NCBI GenBank assembly: GCA_945862265.1
Contig: CAMAXP010000027.1
Span: 1 to 60,257, forward strand
From: Bordetella parapertussis
GTDB lineage: Bacteria > Pseudomonadota > Gammaproteobacteria > Burkholderiales > SG8-39
Reading direction: 5' to 3'
Length of the DNA stretch: 60,257 nucleotides
Shown here: positions 28,083-36,078 of the stretch, one piece after another
How the letters are laid out: each line of letters begins with the position of its first letter
How positions within the stretch are numbered: position 1 is the first letter of the stretch
Position numbers and translations under genes: made by a program
Notes under the pieces: generated by a model
The model's input: only the letters and a program-made list of their open reading frames with translations
Database searches by the model: none
Told to the model about the DNA's origin: nothing

Positions 28083-29329
28083 GACTTCCCCTCCGCGGGA
28101 TCGAGGTAGTTGAGCCCGGCCCAAGCCTTCGCCCGGTCGTTCTCGCTCTGCACGCGGGCCAGTTCGGTTTCCAGCACGGCCCGGTCGGCTTCCAGTACCG
28201 CCCCCAGTTCACCACGCCCGCCCTGGTACGCGGCGAGCGCGGCTTGGGCGCGGTCGCGCGCGAGCGGTAGCAGCACCGCGTCATAGCGTTCGATGCGCTT
28301 GCCGGCGGTCTGCCAGTCGGCCTGCAGGTTGCGCACTTCGGCTTCGTGCATGCGCCGCGCGTCCTCGCGCTGCGCGCGCACCTGCTCGACTTCGGCCAGC
28401 CGCGAGGCGATGTCTCTTTCCTGGCGCCGCTCTTTCGCCACTGGCAGGTCGATGGCGACGACCACGCTGATCATGTTGTCGAAAGCGGGGCCACGCTGCG
28501 AATAGCCCACTTCAAGGCTCCAGTCCCGGTCGCGCGTCGCCTTGGCGAGGTTGACTTCGGATCGGGCGAGTTCCTCGCGCAGGTCGAACGTGCGCAGGGT
28601 CGGATGCTGCGCGAGGCCGGCAAGGAGGTGCTCCAGCGGGTGATCGAAGCGGTTGATGTCGGGCGCCGCGGCGAGCGGACGGTTTGCCTCCGCGCCAATC
28701 CACGCCGCCAGACTGTTGCGCGCCTTGGCCACCGCCTTTTCCTGCTCGAGGATGCGGTCATTGGCCTGCTCGAACGCGGTGCGCAGCGCATACCCGTCCG
28801 CCGCCGTCTGCCGGCCGCGCACCACCCCTGGCGCCGCCGCGTCGCTTTGCAGCCGATATTGGTCGCCAAGTCGGCGCAACAGTGCCAGGGCGCGCTCGGC
28901 GTAGTGCACCTCGAGCCACGCCGCCGCGATCTCGCGCTTTACGAGCGTACGCTGGGCGGCGAGGTTGGCTTCCTCCATGTCGCGCTGGCGCAACGCGCGA
29001 TCGTTGCGCGCCGCCCGCTTGGCTTCGTTGGGAAAGTCCTGCGCGATGCCAACCGTGCGCTGGGTCATGAAATCCTGGTCGTAGCGAAACCTCGACGCCC
29101 CGTTGACCGGTAGGTTCTCGAGGCCTAGCTTGAGTCGTGGGTCGGGCAGCTCACGGGCGCGCCCGATCTGCTGGCCGGCCGAATCGACGGCGAAGCGCTG
29201 CGCGGCGAGGCGCGGCGCCTGCGACTCTCCGGCGCGAAGCGCATCGGCAAGGGACAAGGGTTGCGCTCCGGCCGTGGCCAGAACGCCGACCCCGGCAAAG
29301 CACGCCAACAACAACAAGGGAAATTTCAT
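28079..29329 (-). CDS. cusC: Outer-membrane efflux protein, CusC/TolC family
   Basis: This roughly 416-residue protein has a Sec signal peptide ending TAGAQP and a tandem pair of TolC repeats rich in coiled coil: SLADALRAGESQAPRLAAQ near the start and AGLAQHPTLRTFDLREELA in the second half. It is the outer-membrane channel of the tripartite copper pump. I use the methionine of MKFPLLLL, which has GGAG a few bases upstream; a slightly longer frame exists. It lacks the lipobox that many CusC proteins carry. Confidence 0.86.
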   Translation of the reverse strand: MKFPLLLLACFAGVGVLATAGAQPLSLADALRAGESQAPRLAAQRFAVDSAGQQIGRARELPDPRLKLGLENLPVNGASRFRYDQDFMTQRTVGIAQDFPNEAKRAARNDRALRQRDMEEANLAAQRTLVKREIAAAWLEVHYAERALALLRRLGDQYRLQSDAAAPGVVRGRQTAADGYALRTAFEQANDRILEQEKAVAKARNSLAAWIGAEANRPLAAAPDINRFDHPLEHLLAGLAQHPTLRTFDLREELARSEVNLAKATRDRDWSLEVGYSQRGPAFDNMISVVVAIDLPVAKERRQERDIASRLAEVEQVRAQREDARRMHEAEVRNLQADWQTAGKRIERYDAVLLPLARDRAQAALAAYQGGRGELGAVLEADRAVLETELARVQSENDRAKAWAGLNYLDPAEGKS

Positions 29330-29389
29330 TGCGATCTCCAAAAGCGATTCACGCGCAGCACCACGCTGCGCGCGCGAAAGCTCAGGGGA

Positions 29390-29761
29390 TCAGATCTGGA
29401 AGGACTGCAGCAGGATGCGCCTTGGCGGACCGGTCCCGAGCGCACGGTCCGAAACGTATGCGACGAAGGCATACGGCACCGGATCGAGTTGCACCTCGAA
29501 CGTCAGCACCGGCGCCGAAGGCATGGCGGGAACGTCCGTGGCCACCTTCTGCACTGTCTGCCGGTCCGACAGGCAGTGAGTGAGGCAGGCCGCGCCGAAG
29601 CCGGAGTCATGGCAGGGTGCGACGTCGGCGGCTGCGAGCACGGCACGGTAAGGCGAGCTCTCGAGCCAATCGCAGGCGGACCACGCGGTCACACCCTGCG
29701 CGAACAACATCAGCGCAAGCACCATTCGGGCGACGGAAATCCGGTGGGATCGAATACTCAT
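29390..29761 (-). CDS. Exported Cys-rich protein of copper-efflux operons
   Basis: This 123-residue protein has an N-terminal hydrophobic signal (about residues 10-28, ending TAWSA). Its mature part has a cluster of cysteines and histidines, CHDSGFGAACLTHCLS (about 50-65), suited to binding a metal or forming disulfides. It is the first gene of the efflux operon and 60 bases before cusC. I do not recognise a named family, but small proteins with this cysteine pattern occur in front of cus-like operons. An FNR-type box lies about 70 bases upstream. Confidence 0.6.
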   Translation of the reverse strand: MSIRSHRISVARMVLALMLFAQGVTAWSACDWLESSPYRAVLAAADVAPCHDSGFGAACLTHCLSDRQTVQKVATDVPAMPSAPVLTFEVQLDPVPYAFVAYVSDRALGTGPPRRILLQSFQI

Positions 29762-29832
29762 GGGTCGATTCTAGTCCTGCCGTCCGCTGCCAATGCGACC
29801 CGGCCAGCGTATCCGCCGTTCCGGAGCAGGCG

Positions 29833-29846
29833 TTGATCCAGATCAA
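29833..29846 (-). promoter_or_regulatory. FNR/ANR-type binding site upstream of the cus operon
   Basis: TTGATCCAGATCAA fits the FNR consensus TTGAT-N4-ATCAA without mismatch. It is centred about 78 bases before the first codon of the efflux operon, in the 148-base gap after cusF. The distance would suit activation if transcription starts near 29798. Anaerobic induction of a Cu(I) pump is biologically reasonable because Cu(I) is the form that accumulates without oxygen. Function is inferred. Confidence 0.55.
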
Positions 29847-29909
29847 CGGCGGCACTTGCGGCAGTAACCCGTACCCGGCGTGAGCGGCGGAATCCCGGGC
29901 TCAAAGCGG

Positions 29910-30218
29910 TCACCTGGCCGGCTCGATCTTCGTCACGACGTAGTTGTCCCCGACCTTGTCGGCCGCAAATTTCACCTTGTCCCCTGCCTTGACCAGTTCG
30001 AGAATCGCCGGATCGGACACCTGGAACACCATCGTCATGCCCGGCATGTCGAGGTTGGGGATCGGGCCATGCTTCAGCGTGATCTTCTTCACCGCCTTGT
30101 CGACCTTGCGGACTTCGCCCTCAGCCATCGAAGCCTTCTTGTGGTGGGCGTCATCGGCAATGACGGGCTGGGCCAGCAGTGCGGCCGCGTACAGCGTTGC
30201 AATCAGTGCGTTCTTCAT
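29910..30218 (-). CDS. cusF: CusF-like periplasmic copper-binding protein (Trp replaced by Met)
   Basis: This 102-residue protein has a Sec signal ending VIADDA. Its OB-fold core carries LKHGPIPNLDMPGMTMVF. In Escherichia coli CusF the ligands are His, Trp, Met, Met. Here His and both Met are kept, but Met replaces the Trp that shields Cu(I), a variant common in CusF-like proteins of betaproteobacteria. I start at MKNALIATL because the frame upstream overlaps the cupredoxin gene and has no signal features. It should hand copper to the efflux pump. Confidence 0.88.
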   Translation of the reverse strand: MKNALIATLYAAALLAQPVIADDAHHKKASMAEGEVRKVDKAVKKITLKHGPIPNLDMPGMTMVFQVSDPAILELVKAGDKVKFAADKVGDNYVVTKIEPAR

Positions 30219-30244
30219 GGGCTCTCTCAGGGTGGTGACGGAAA

Positions 30245-30739
30245 TTATTCGACAATGATCGTGCCGATCATCCCGGCCTCGAAATGCCCGGGGATCAGGC
30301 AACCGTAGTAGAAGGTCCCGGCCTGGGTGAAACGCCAGCCCATCTCGCCGGTCTTGCCTGACGCGACATGGGCCATGTGGGGCTCGTCGTGCTCCATGCC
30401 GGGATGCTTCTTCATCAACTCGGCATGCTTTTTCAGTTCATCCATGGTGCCGAGCACCATCTCGTGCATGACTTTGCCCTTGTTCGTGACCACGAAGCGC
30501 ACCGTCTCGCCGCGTTTCACCTTCACCTCGGCCGGCGTGAAGCGCATGGTGTCGGCCATTTCGATCCGCATGGTGCGGGCGGCCTTCTTCGGGTCGGCCG
30601 CGACGCCGAACGGCATCTGTTCCGCCTTGGAATAGTCGATCTTCGCGGGCGCGGGATGCTTGTCGCCGTGCGCCCGCGCGGCGCCGAAGACGAACATCGA
30701 GCAAACAGCAGACAGCACAAGAATACGATTTGCGTTCAT
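30245..30739 (-). CDS. Cupredoxin-fold copper protein
   Basis: This 164-residue exported protein has a signal peptide ending GAARA and then a cupredoxin domain. The type 1 copper ligands are visible: His in NKGKVMHEMVLG, and Cys, His, Met in YYGCLIPGHFEAGM. Two blocks rich in His and Met (AELMKKHPGMEHDEPHMAH) may hold further copper. A GGAGG ribosome site precedes the ATG. It lies between the multicopper oxidase gene and cusF in one leftward operon and probably acts as a periplasmic copper carrier or electron donor. A truncated relative of its C-terminus is found at 34537. Confidence 0.88.
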   Translation of the reverse strand: MNANRILVLSAVCSMFVFGAARAHGDKHPAPAKIDYSKAEQMPFGVAADPKKAARTMRIEMADTMRFTPAEVKVKRGETVRFVVTNKGKVMHEMVLGTMDELKKHAELMKKHPGMEHDEPHMAHVASGKTGEMGWRFTQAGTFYYGCLIPGHFEAGMIGTIIVE

Positions 30740-30770
30740 TTACAGCCTCCGTGATTGAGTTGCGATGGTT

Positions 30771-32186
30771 TCAATGCGCATGACCGCCTCCCCCCGCAGG
30801 CTTACGTACCCGTACCTCGCTGGCCGCGGGCTTGCCCTGCGTGGGCATGGACTGTCCGCCTTCGGACTTGAACCTCGCGGGCTCGTTCATCGGGCCGGTC
30901 CACTCGTAGGCGATCGTTCCCGCCGGGTGCTTGTACCAACCCGGGTCCGTGTAGTCCCCGGGCTTCTGGTCGCGGCGCACCTTGAGCATGCTGAACATGC
31001 CGCCCATCTCCACCGAGCCGAACGGCCCGGTGCCGGTCATCATCGGCAGGGTGTTGTCGGGCAGCGGCATCTCCATCTCGGCCATGTCCGCCATGCCGCG
31101 CTCACCCATCACCATGTAGTCCGGCACCAGGTTGGTGATCTGGCGCGCCACGCCGCGGTGCTCCACGCCGATCAGCGTGGGCACGTCGTGGCCCATCGCG
31201 TTCATGGTGTGGTGGGACTTGTGGCAATGGAACGCCCAGTCGCCCTCCTCGTCGGCGATGAAGTCCAGCTGCCGCATCTGCCCGACCGCAATGTCGGCGG
31301 TGATCTCGTACTGCCGTGCACTCTTCGGGGTCGGGCCGCCATCGGTGCCGGTAATCAGGAACTCGTGGCCGTGCAGGTGGATCGGGTGGTTGGTCATCGT
31401 GAGGTTGCCGATCCGGATCCTCACCTTGTCGTTTTTCCTTACCACCAGCGGATCGATGCCCGGGAACGCGCGGCTGTTCCAGGTCCACAGGTTGAAGTCG
31501 AGCATGGTCATGATCTTCGGCGTGTAGCTGCCGGGATCGATGTCGTAGGCGTTCAGCAGGAAGCAGAAATCCCGGTCTACCGGGTCGATCAGCGGGTGCT
31601 TCCCCTTGGGATGGGTGACCCAGAAGCCCATCATCCCCATCGCCATCTGCGTCATCTCGTCGGCGTGCGGGTGGTACATGAAGGTGCCGGGCCGGCGCGC
31701 GACGAACTCGTAGACGAAAGTCTTGCCCACGCCGATCGCGGGCTGGTTGAGCCCCGCGACGCCGTCCATGCCATTGGGCAGGCGCTGGCCATGCCAATGG
31801 ATGCTGGTGTGCTCGGGCAGCCGGTTGGTGACAAACAGGCGCACGCGGTCGCCCTCGACCACTTCGATGGTCGGCCCGGGGGACTGGCCGTTGTAGCCCC
31901 ACAGGTGCGCCTTCATGCCCGGCGCGATCTCGCGCACCACAGGCTCGGCGACCAGGTGGAACTCCTTCACCCCGGCATTCATGCGCCACGGCAGCGTCCA
32001 GCCGTTGAGCGTGACCACCGGGTTGTAGGGCTGGCCGCTGTTGGGCACCAGCGGCGGCTGGGTGCTCGCCTTGTCGGTGCTGACGATCTCCGGCAGCGCA
32101 GCGTGCGCCACGCGGCTGACCGCAGCTGCCGCGAGCGTTGACCCCGCCAGGGCCGCGCCGCACAGGAAGTTTCTTCTCGATGTCAT
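30771..32186 (-). CDS. Tat-exported multicopper oxidase (CopA-like, copper resistance)
   Basis: This 471-residue oxidase has a twin-arginine signal (TSRRNFLCGAAL) and all four copper-binding segments: HWHGQRLPNG, GTFMYHPHADEM, HPIHLHGHEF and HCHKSHHTMNAMGHD, the last with the Cys and Met of the type 1 site. A Met-rich stretch (DEMTQMAMGMMG) is typical of Cu(I) oxidases. It should oxidise Cu(I) to the less toxic Cu(II) in the periplasm. I use the second ATG (32184-32186), which has AAGGA at a better distance than the first, six bases upstream. Confidence 0.9.
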   Translation of the reverse strand: MTSRRNFLCGAALAGSTLAAAAVSRVAHAALPEIVSTDKASTQPPLVPNSGQPYNPVVTLNGWTLPWRMNAGVKEFHLVAEPVVREIAPGMKAHLWGYNGQSPGPTIEVVEGDRVRLFVTNRLPEHTSIHWHGQRLPNGMDGVAGLNQPAIGVGKTFVYEFVARRPGTFMYHPHADEMTQMAMGMMGFWVTHPKGKHPLIDPVDRDFCFLLNAYDIDPGSYTPKIMTMLDFNLWTWNSRAFPGIDPLVVRKNDKVRIRIGNLTMTNHPIHLHGHEFLITGTDGGPTPKSARQYEITADIAVGQMRQLDFIADEEGDWAFHCHKSHHTMNAMGHDVPTLIGVEHRGVARQITNLVPDYMVMGERGMADMAEMEMPLPDNTLPMMTGTGPFGSVEMGGMFSMLKVRRDQKPGDYTDPGWYKHPAGTIAYEWTGPMNEPARFKSEGGQSMPTQGKPAASEVRVRKPAGGGGHAH

Positions 32187-32201
32187 GTCCATGATCCTTG
32201 T

Positions 32202-33617
32202 TCAGTGGCCCGCGCCGGCTTCGGCGGAGGCGGTCGCGACTCTGGGGGCCGCGCCGGGCAGGGGCTTGCCGATCAGCGCCATCTGCAGGTCGGCTTCGGC
32301 CAGCCAGAAGTCGCGCAGGGCGTCGATCGCGTTGTTGACGCTGGCGATCTGCGCGCGCGCGTCGGCCAGCAGTTCGAACACGCCGATCAGCATGCCGTTG
32401 TAGCGCAGCAGGTTCTCCTCGCCGATGCGTTTGCGGATCGGCACGACCTCCTCGCGGTAGTGGCGTGCGATGTCCCAGCTCGAGCGATAAGCGGAATAGC
32501 TTTCGCGCACTTCCGAGCGCGCATTGATTGCGGCTTCGGCCGCGCGCTCGACCGACTGCAGGTAGATCAACTCGGCCTTGGCCACGCGCGACCCGCCCCA
32601 GTCGAACAACGGTAGCTCGAACGAGATTTCGTAGCCCTTCTTCCACTGGCTGGCCCGCCCGCCCTCGAGCACGCGCGCCGGGCCGAACTCCAGCGCATTA
32701 ATGAAGCGCGTGGTCTTCGTGAGGCCGAGGTTCTTTGCCAGGGCCTCGGCATCGAGCCGCGCCGCCTGCAGGTCGAGCCGCTCCTGCATCGCGCGGCGCT
32801 CGACGTCCGGCAGGTCTTCCGCGGCCTTGGGCAGGTCCGGGAGGCGCTCGGGCAGCTTCAGGTTCGCCTGTTCTCCCCAGGCCCCCAGCAGGCGCACGAG
32901 GCGCTCGCGCGCCGCGGTGCGCGCTTGCTCTGCCCGCGCGAGGTTGAGCGCCGCGTCTGCGTAGAAGCCCTGCTCACGCGCCTGCTGGATCTTGCCCCAG
33001 TTGCCGGCGCGCGCCATGCGTCGCGCCAGTTCGGCGCTGGCATCGGCGACGTCTTTCACCTGCCGCGTGTAGCGGACCGACTCTTCCGCCGCGAGGGCCG
33101 CGTAATAGGCCTTGCGTGTCTCGGACGCGTGCCGCAGCACCTCCAGCGTGACGCCGCGCTTCACGCGTTCGAAATTGCGCGCCTCCATCTCGGTGGCGAG
33201 CGGCATCGTGATGAGCGAAAAGACGTTGAACGTGAGCGCCTGCTCGATTTTGTACTCGCGCCCGCCCCGGTCGGGGTGCGAGGCGTGCATCATCGCGAAC
33301 CGCGGGTTCGGCAGCCGCCCGGCCTGCACCAGGTCGGCCTCGCCGATGCCGAGTTCGGCGAACTCGGCCTGCAGCCCTCGGTTGTTGAGCAGCGCAACCT
33401 GCACCGCGTCGTCGGCCGAAAGCGGCCGGGCCAGCAGTTCAGCAACGCGTTTCTCGACGCTGTCGCGCTGCTCCGGGCTTTTCACCCAGGCAAGGTCCTT
33501 GCCGATGCGTTGCTTGACGGTCGCCTCGACCGTACCGAATCCGCCGTCAGGACTGAAACTCGCGCAGCCGCCCAGCGCCGCGAGGACGAGGGACCCCAAA
33601 ACGCTACGGGGGCTCAT
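32202..33617 (-). CDS. TolC-family outer-membrane lipoprotein of the copper island
   Basis: This 471-residue protein begins MSPRSVLGSLVLAALGGCAS, a lipoprotein signal with lipobox LGGC. The mature part has the long amphipathic helices of OEP/TolC proteins, with LLNNRGLQAEFAELGI and LPNPRFAMMHAS in the first repeat. The ATG overlaps the stop of the upstream gene (ATGA). The open frame extends a further 128 codons upstream, but that part is an Arg/Pro-rich shadow of the preceding gene. It has no dedicated RND partner beside it, so it may serve the multicopper oxidase/cupredoxin module or the cus pump. Confidence 0.86.
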   Translation of the reverse strand: MSPRSVLGSLVLAALGGCASFSPDGGFGTVEATVKQRIGKDLAWVKSPEQRDSVEKRVAELLARPLSADDAVQVALLNNRGLQAEFAELGIGEADLVQAGRLPNPRFAMMHASHPDRGGREYKIEQALTFNVFSLITMPLATEMEARNFERVKRGVTLEVLRHASETRKAYYAALAAEESVRYTRQVKDVADASAELARRMARAGNWGKIQQAREQGFYADAALNLARAEQARTAARERLVRLLGAWGEQANLKLPERLPDLPKAAEDLPDVERRAMQERLDLQAARLDAEALAKNLGLTKTTRFINALEFGPARVLEGGRASQWKKGYEISFELPLFDWGGSRVAKAELIYLQSVERAAEAAINARSEVRESYSAYRSSWDIARHYREEVVPIRKRIGEENLLRYNGMLIGVFELLADARAQIASVNNAIDALRDFWLAEADLQMALIGKPLPGAAPRVATASAEAGAGH

Positions 33618-33964
33618 TTCTGGCCTCCCGGTGTGGTGTGGTGGCCGTGCCCGGAATGCCCGCCCGGCGCGGGCTTCGGCGCCCCCGCTGCGGGTTTTGG
33701 CGCCCCGGCGCCGGGTTTGTCCGCAGCGCCTTGCGCTTCGCGCGCGTACTCCCGCCAGCCGCCGATGCGGCGGACTTCGTCGTTCGCCGCGCGCCAGTCG
33801 CCCACGCTTTCCTCGCCGAGCGGGCGGTAGCCGGCAAACGAGGATCGATACTCGGCGGCCGGGACCGGCACGGCGGGATCCGCCGGATCGGGCCGGGGCT
33901 GGGCGAATGACGCCGGCGCGCCGAGGACGACGCACAACGCAATGAATGTACGGAATGGACGCAT
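33614..33964 (-). CDS. Small exported protein with His-rich tail, copper island
   Basis: This 116-residue protein has a signal peptide (MRPFRTFIALCVVLGAPASFAQ). A short folded region contains YRSSFAGYRPLGEESVGDWR and NDEVRRIGGWREYARE. Then comes a Gly/Ala/Pro/Lys repeat (GAGAPKPAAGAPKPAPGG) and the tail HSGHGHH. Proteins of this shape accompany TolC and multicopper-oxidase genes in betaproteobacterial copper clusters. The His tail probably binds copper. I start at the methionine directly before the signal; an ATG ten codons earlier exists. Confidence 0.65.
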   Translation of the reverse strand: MRPFRTFIALCVVLGAPASFAQPRPDPADPAVPVPAAEYRSSFAGYRPLGEESVGDWRAANDEVRRIGGWREYAREAQGAADKPGAGAPKPAAGAPKPAPGGHSGHGHHTTPGGQK

Positions 33965-34039
33965 GTCCAGGCTCCTTGCAATGGTTCGGAACACCGCGCA
34001 AGCGCGCGGAGGCTGCGGCTCAACGAGCCGCGCTGCGAA

Positions 34040-34471
34040 TCAGAGGCGCTGGAGGAGCGGAGGTCGGTCCGGCTGCGCCGGGACGAATCCCGTGAAGCGC
34101 TGCTCGGCGAACGGAATTCGGCTCGCGCCGATCGGCGCGAACGAAAGGGATTGCCACGCGGACGGCGCCACCGCGCCGCCTATGCAGCAGGCGGCGCAGG
34201 CGCTGCAAGCGGAGGTCGCATGAGCGGCGTGACCCGCCGGCCCGTCCTGCGCGGCGACATCGTGGTCCGGTTGGTCGTGGTGGGCGGAGTGGTCAGCGCC
34301 CCCCTCCGCGGCCGCGTGGTGGTGGCCGCCTTCGTGCTCCCCGGCCGGCTGCGACATCGTGCCGCGCGCATCACCCTGGGCGCAGTGCCACATCGCGACC
34401 GCAGCCATGCCGCGCAGCGGCAGGGCGACGAGCGCCACGAGCAGGATCAGGGTTTTGAGCCTAACGGTCAT
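34040..34471 (-). CDS. DUF2946-like His/Cys-rich exported protein, first gene of the copper operon
   Basis: This 143-residue protein has an N-terminal hydrophobic segment (residues 6-28). The middle is dense in His and Asp (GEHEGGHHHAAAEGG, HSAHHDQPDHD), and a cysteine cluster SACSACAACCIGGA follows at about residues 86-99. The pattern fits the DUF2946/CopL-type proteins often found at the head of copper-responsive operons. It probably binds copper at the membrane or in the periplasm. It is the promoter-proximal gene behind a CueR-type promoter. Confidence 0.7.
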   Translation of the reverse strand: MTVRLKTLILLVALVALPLRGMAAVAMWHCAQGDARGTMSQPAGEHEGGHHHAAAEGGADHSAHHDQPDHDVAAQDGPAGHAAHATSACSACAACCIGGAVAPSAWQSLSFAPIGASRIPFAEQRFTGFVPAQPDRPPLLQRL

Positions 34472-34501
34472 TTTTTACGGGTCTGCACCACAAGTGACGC
34501 C

Positions 34502-34532
34502 ATTCTGAACCTTCCCCCCTCCAAAAGTTCAA
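34502..34532 (-). promoter_or_regulatory. MerR/CueR-type promoter-operator of the copper operon
   Basis: On the minus strand a -35 TTGAAC (34527-34532) and a -10 CAGAAT (34502-34507) are separated by 19 bases, the lengthened spacer characteristic of MerR-family promoters. The spacer contains an imperfect dyad: GAACTTTT and GAAGGTTC match as inverted arms at six of eight positions. The right arm GGAAGGTTC is close to the CueR half-site. Transcription would start about 25 bases before the DUF2946-like gene. Confidence 0.65.
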
Positions 34533-34536
34533 TACT

Positions 34537-34725
34537 TTATCGAACGGTGATGCTGCCGATCATCCCGGCCTCGAAATGCCCGGGGATCAGGCAGCCATAG
34601 CTGAACGAGCCCGTCTTGGTGAACTGCCAGTCCACCGCGCGTCCCGCCAGTCCCACCGCGCCGCCCGGCGGGAACGGCACCACCATGCGGATCGGCTTGG
34701 AAGGATACGGGTCTCCCTGCGCCTG
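34537..34725 (-). pseudogene. In-frame Bug receptor::cupredoxin chimeric remnant
   Basis: This 62-codon open frame, closed upstream by a stop at 34726-34728, has two unrelated halves. The first, QGDPYPSKPIRMVVPFPPGG, is the mature N-terminus of a Bug/TctC receptor. The second, TGSFSYGCLIPGHFEAGM plus IGSITVR and a stop, is the C-terminus of the cupredoxin encoded at 30245, with the copper Cys, His and Met intact. The signal peptide and both protein cores are missing. It lies between the copper promoter and the next gene's stop, marking a recombination scar. Confidence 0.75.
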
Positions 34726-34732
34726 TTACGGG

Positions 34733-36052
34733 TTACCGCCCCTTGGCAAGCGCCACCAATGCGCGAGTCAGCGGATGCGCAGCCTCGCCGAGGCGCCCGG
34801 TGACCGCGAAATGGTGGTCTCCCGGCGACAGCAGAAGCTGCGTGCGGTGGCCCCGCGCGGCGCACATGTCGCGGTATTCCTCCGCCTGGCGGAGGTAGCC
34901 CGGAGTCTCGCCGCCACCGACCGCCACGACCATTTCGACCGAAGCATCGAGCGGCGGATTCCTGATCGGGCTCGCCCGTTGCAGCATGGCCTCGTCCAGG
35001 CCCATATCGAGGTAGCGGTCGTGGTGGGTGTGCGGCTCCATGTCGTAGGAGCCGCTCACCAGCAGCGCCGCGTGCGCCGGCGAGCGGGCCAGCCCCTCTT
35101 TCCTGAAGTCGTGGGCAAGCGCCATGGCGGCCAGTTGCGCGCCGGCCGAATGCCCGGACAGCACGATGCGCCGGCTGCCGCCCGGCGAAAGCGTCTTGCA
35201 TACCCACGCGACCGCTTCGCAGGCTTCGCGCATGATGTCCGGCAGGGTGACCTGCGGAATCAGGTCGTAGCCCACAACCACCGTGGTGATGCCCTCGGCC
35301 AGCAAAGGCTCGGCGATGAAAGCGAATGCCTCCTTGGACTGGTAGCGCCAGGCGCCCCCGTGAAAGAACAGCACGATCGGCCCTTCGGGCGCACCGGGGT
35401 AGACATCGACCAATTGCCGCGGCCCGGCGCCGTAGCGCACATCACGGTCACCGGGAAGACTGGCACGCAGTGGCGCGCTCTTCGCGGCCCTGCCTTCAGT
35501 GAAGGATTTGCCGTCGGGCACCGCGACGCGCATGTCGAACTGGCGGCTGATCTCGGCCCGGCTCATCCCGCGCCAGACCGGCGCGTTGTCGTCCGGCGCC
35601 GCCTTGGCCGGCACCGATCCCGCGGGCGGGCCGCCCGCGCCCGTGCCGTAGTCGACGTATCCGTTCGCGCTGGTCTTGGTGCCATCGACGAAGTTGACGA
35701 TCCGCTCGGGGGACGTATGGATCCCCAGGATTCGCAGCGTCTTCGTGCCGGCATTGCCGAACACGTGCGGGATGTCCGGAGGCAGCGCCACGATGTCGCC
35801 GGCGACCAGCTTTTCCGCGGCGTGCTCCCGGCCTTCGAGGTACACCGTGGCCTCGCCCTCGATCACGAAGAGCAGCTCGATGTACGGGTGCCAGTGCATG
35901 CGCGTCATGTACCCGGGTTCGCACGACTGGATGCCCGTGAACACAGGCACCTCGCCGCCGCCGACCAGCCGCCGGTAGGAAGACAGCGGCCCGAAGTTCA
36001 CGTCGGCCTGTTCGGCGAGGCGGGCGATCCGCGGCTCGGTCAATACGTTCAT
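34733..36052 (-). CDS. Cupin domain fused to an alpha/beta hydrolase (kynurenine formamidase/BD-FAE-like)
   Basis: This 439-residue protein joins two domains. Residues about 20-150 form a cupin with TRMHWHPYIELLFVIEGEATVY and PPDIPHVFGN, holding the His/Glu metal ligands. Residues about 210-439 are a hydrolase with the oxyanion motif LFFHGGAWRYQSKE, the nucleophile Ser in LSGHSAGAQLAAM, and a C-terminal His in PGDHHFAVTGR. The ATG at 36050-36052 has GGAGG five bases upstream and is preferred. An earlier ATG at 36082 overlaps the EthD-like gene's stop. The domain pairing suggests stepwise oxygenation or isomerisation and hydrolysis of one substrate. Confidence 0.8.
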   Translation of the reverse strand: MNVLTEPRIARLAEQADVNFGPLSSYRRLVGGGEVPVFTGIQSCEPGYMTRMHWHPYIELLFVIEGEATVYLEGREHAAEKLVAGDIVALPPDIPHVFGNAGTKTLRILGIHTSPERIVNFVDGTKTSANGYVDYGTGAGGPPAGSVPAKAAPDDNAPVWRGMSRAEISRQFDMRVAVPDGKSFTEGRAAKSAPLRASLPGDRDVRYGAGPRQLVDVYPGAPEGPIVLFFHGGAWRYQSKEAFAFIAEPLLAEGITTVVVGYDLIPQVTLPDIMREACEAVAWVCKTLSPGGSRRIVLSGHSAGAQLAAMALAHDFRKEGLARSPAHAALLVSGSYDMEPHTHHDRYLDMGLDEAMLQRASPIRNPPLDASVEMVVAVGGGETPGYLRQAEEYRDMCAARGHRTQLLLSPGDHHFAVTGRLGEAAHPLTRALVALAKGR

Positions 36053-36078
36053 GCGATCCTCCGTTGCGTTATCGGTGT

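Noticed and set aside
33618..34001. 128-residue N-terminal extension of the TolC lipoprotein
   Set aside because: It is Arg/Pro-rich and covers another gene; a proper lipoprotein signal starts at 33617.
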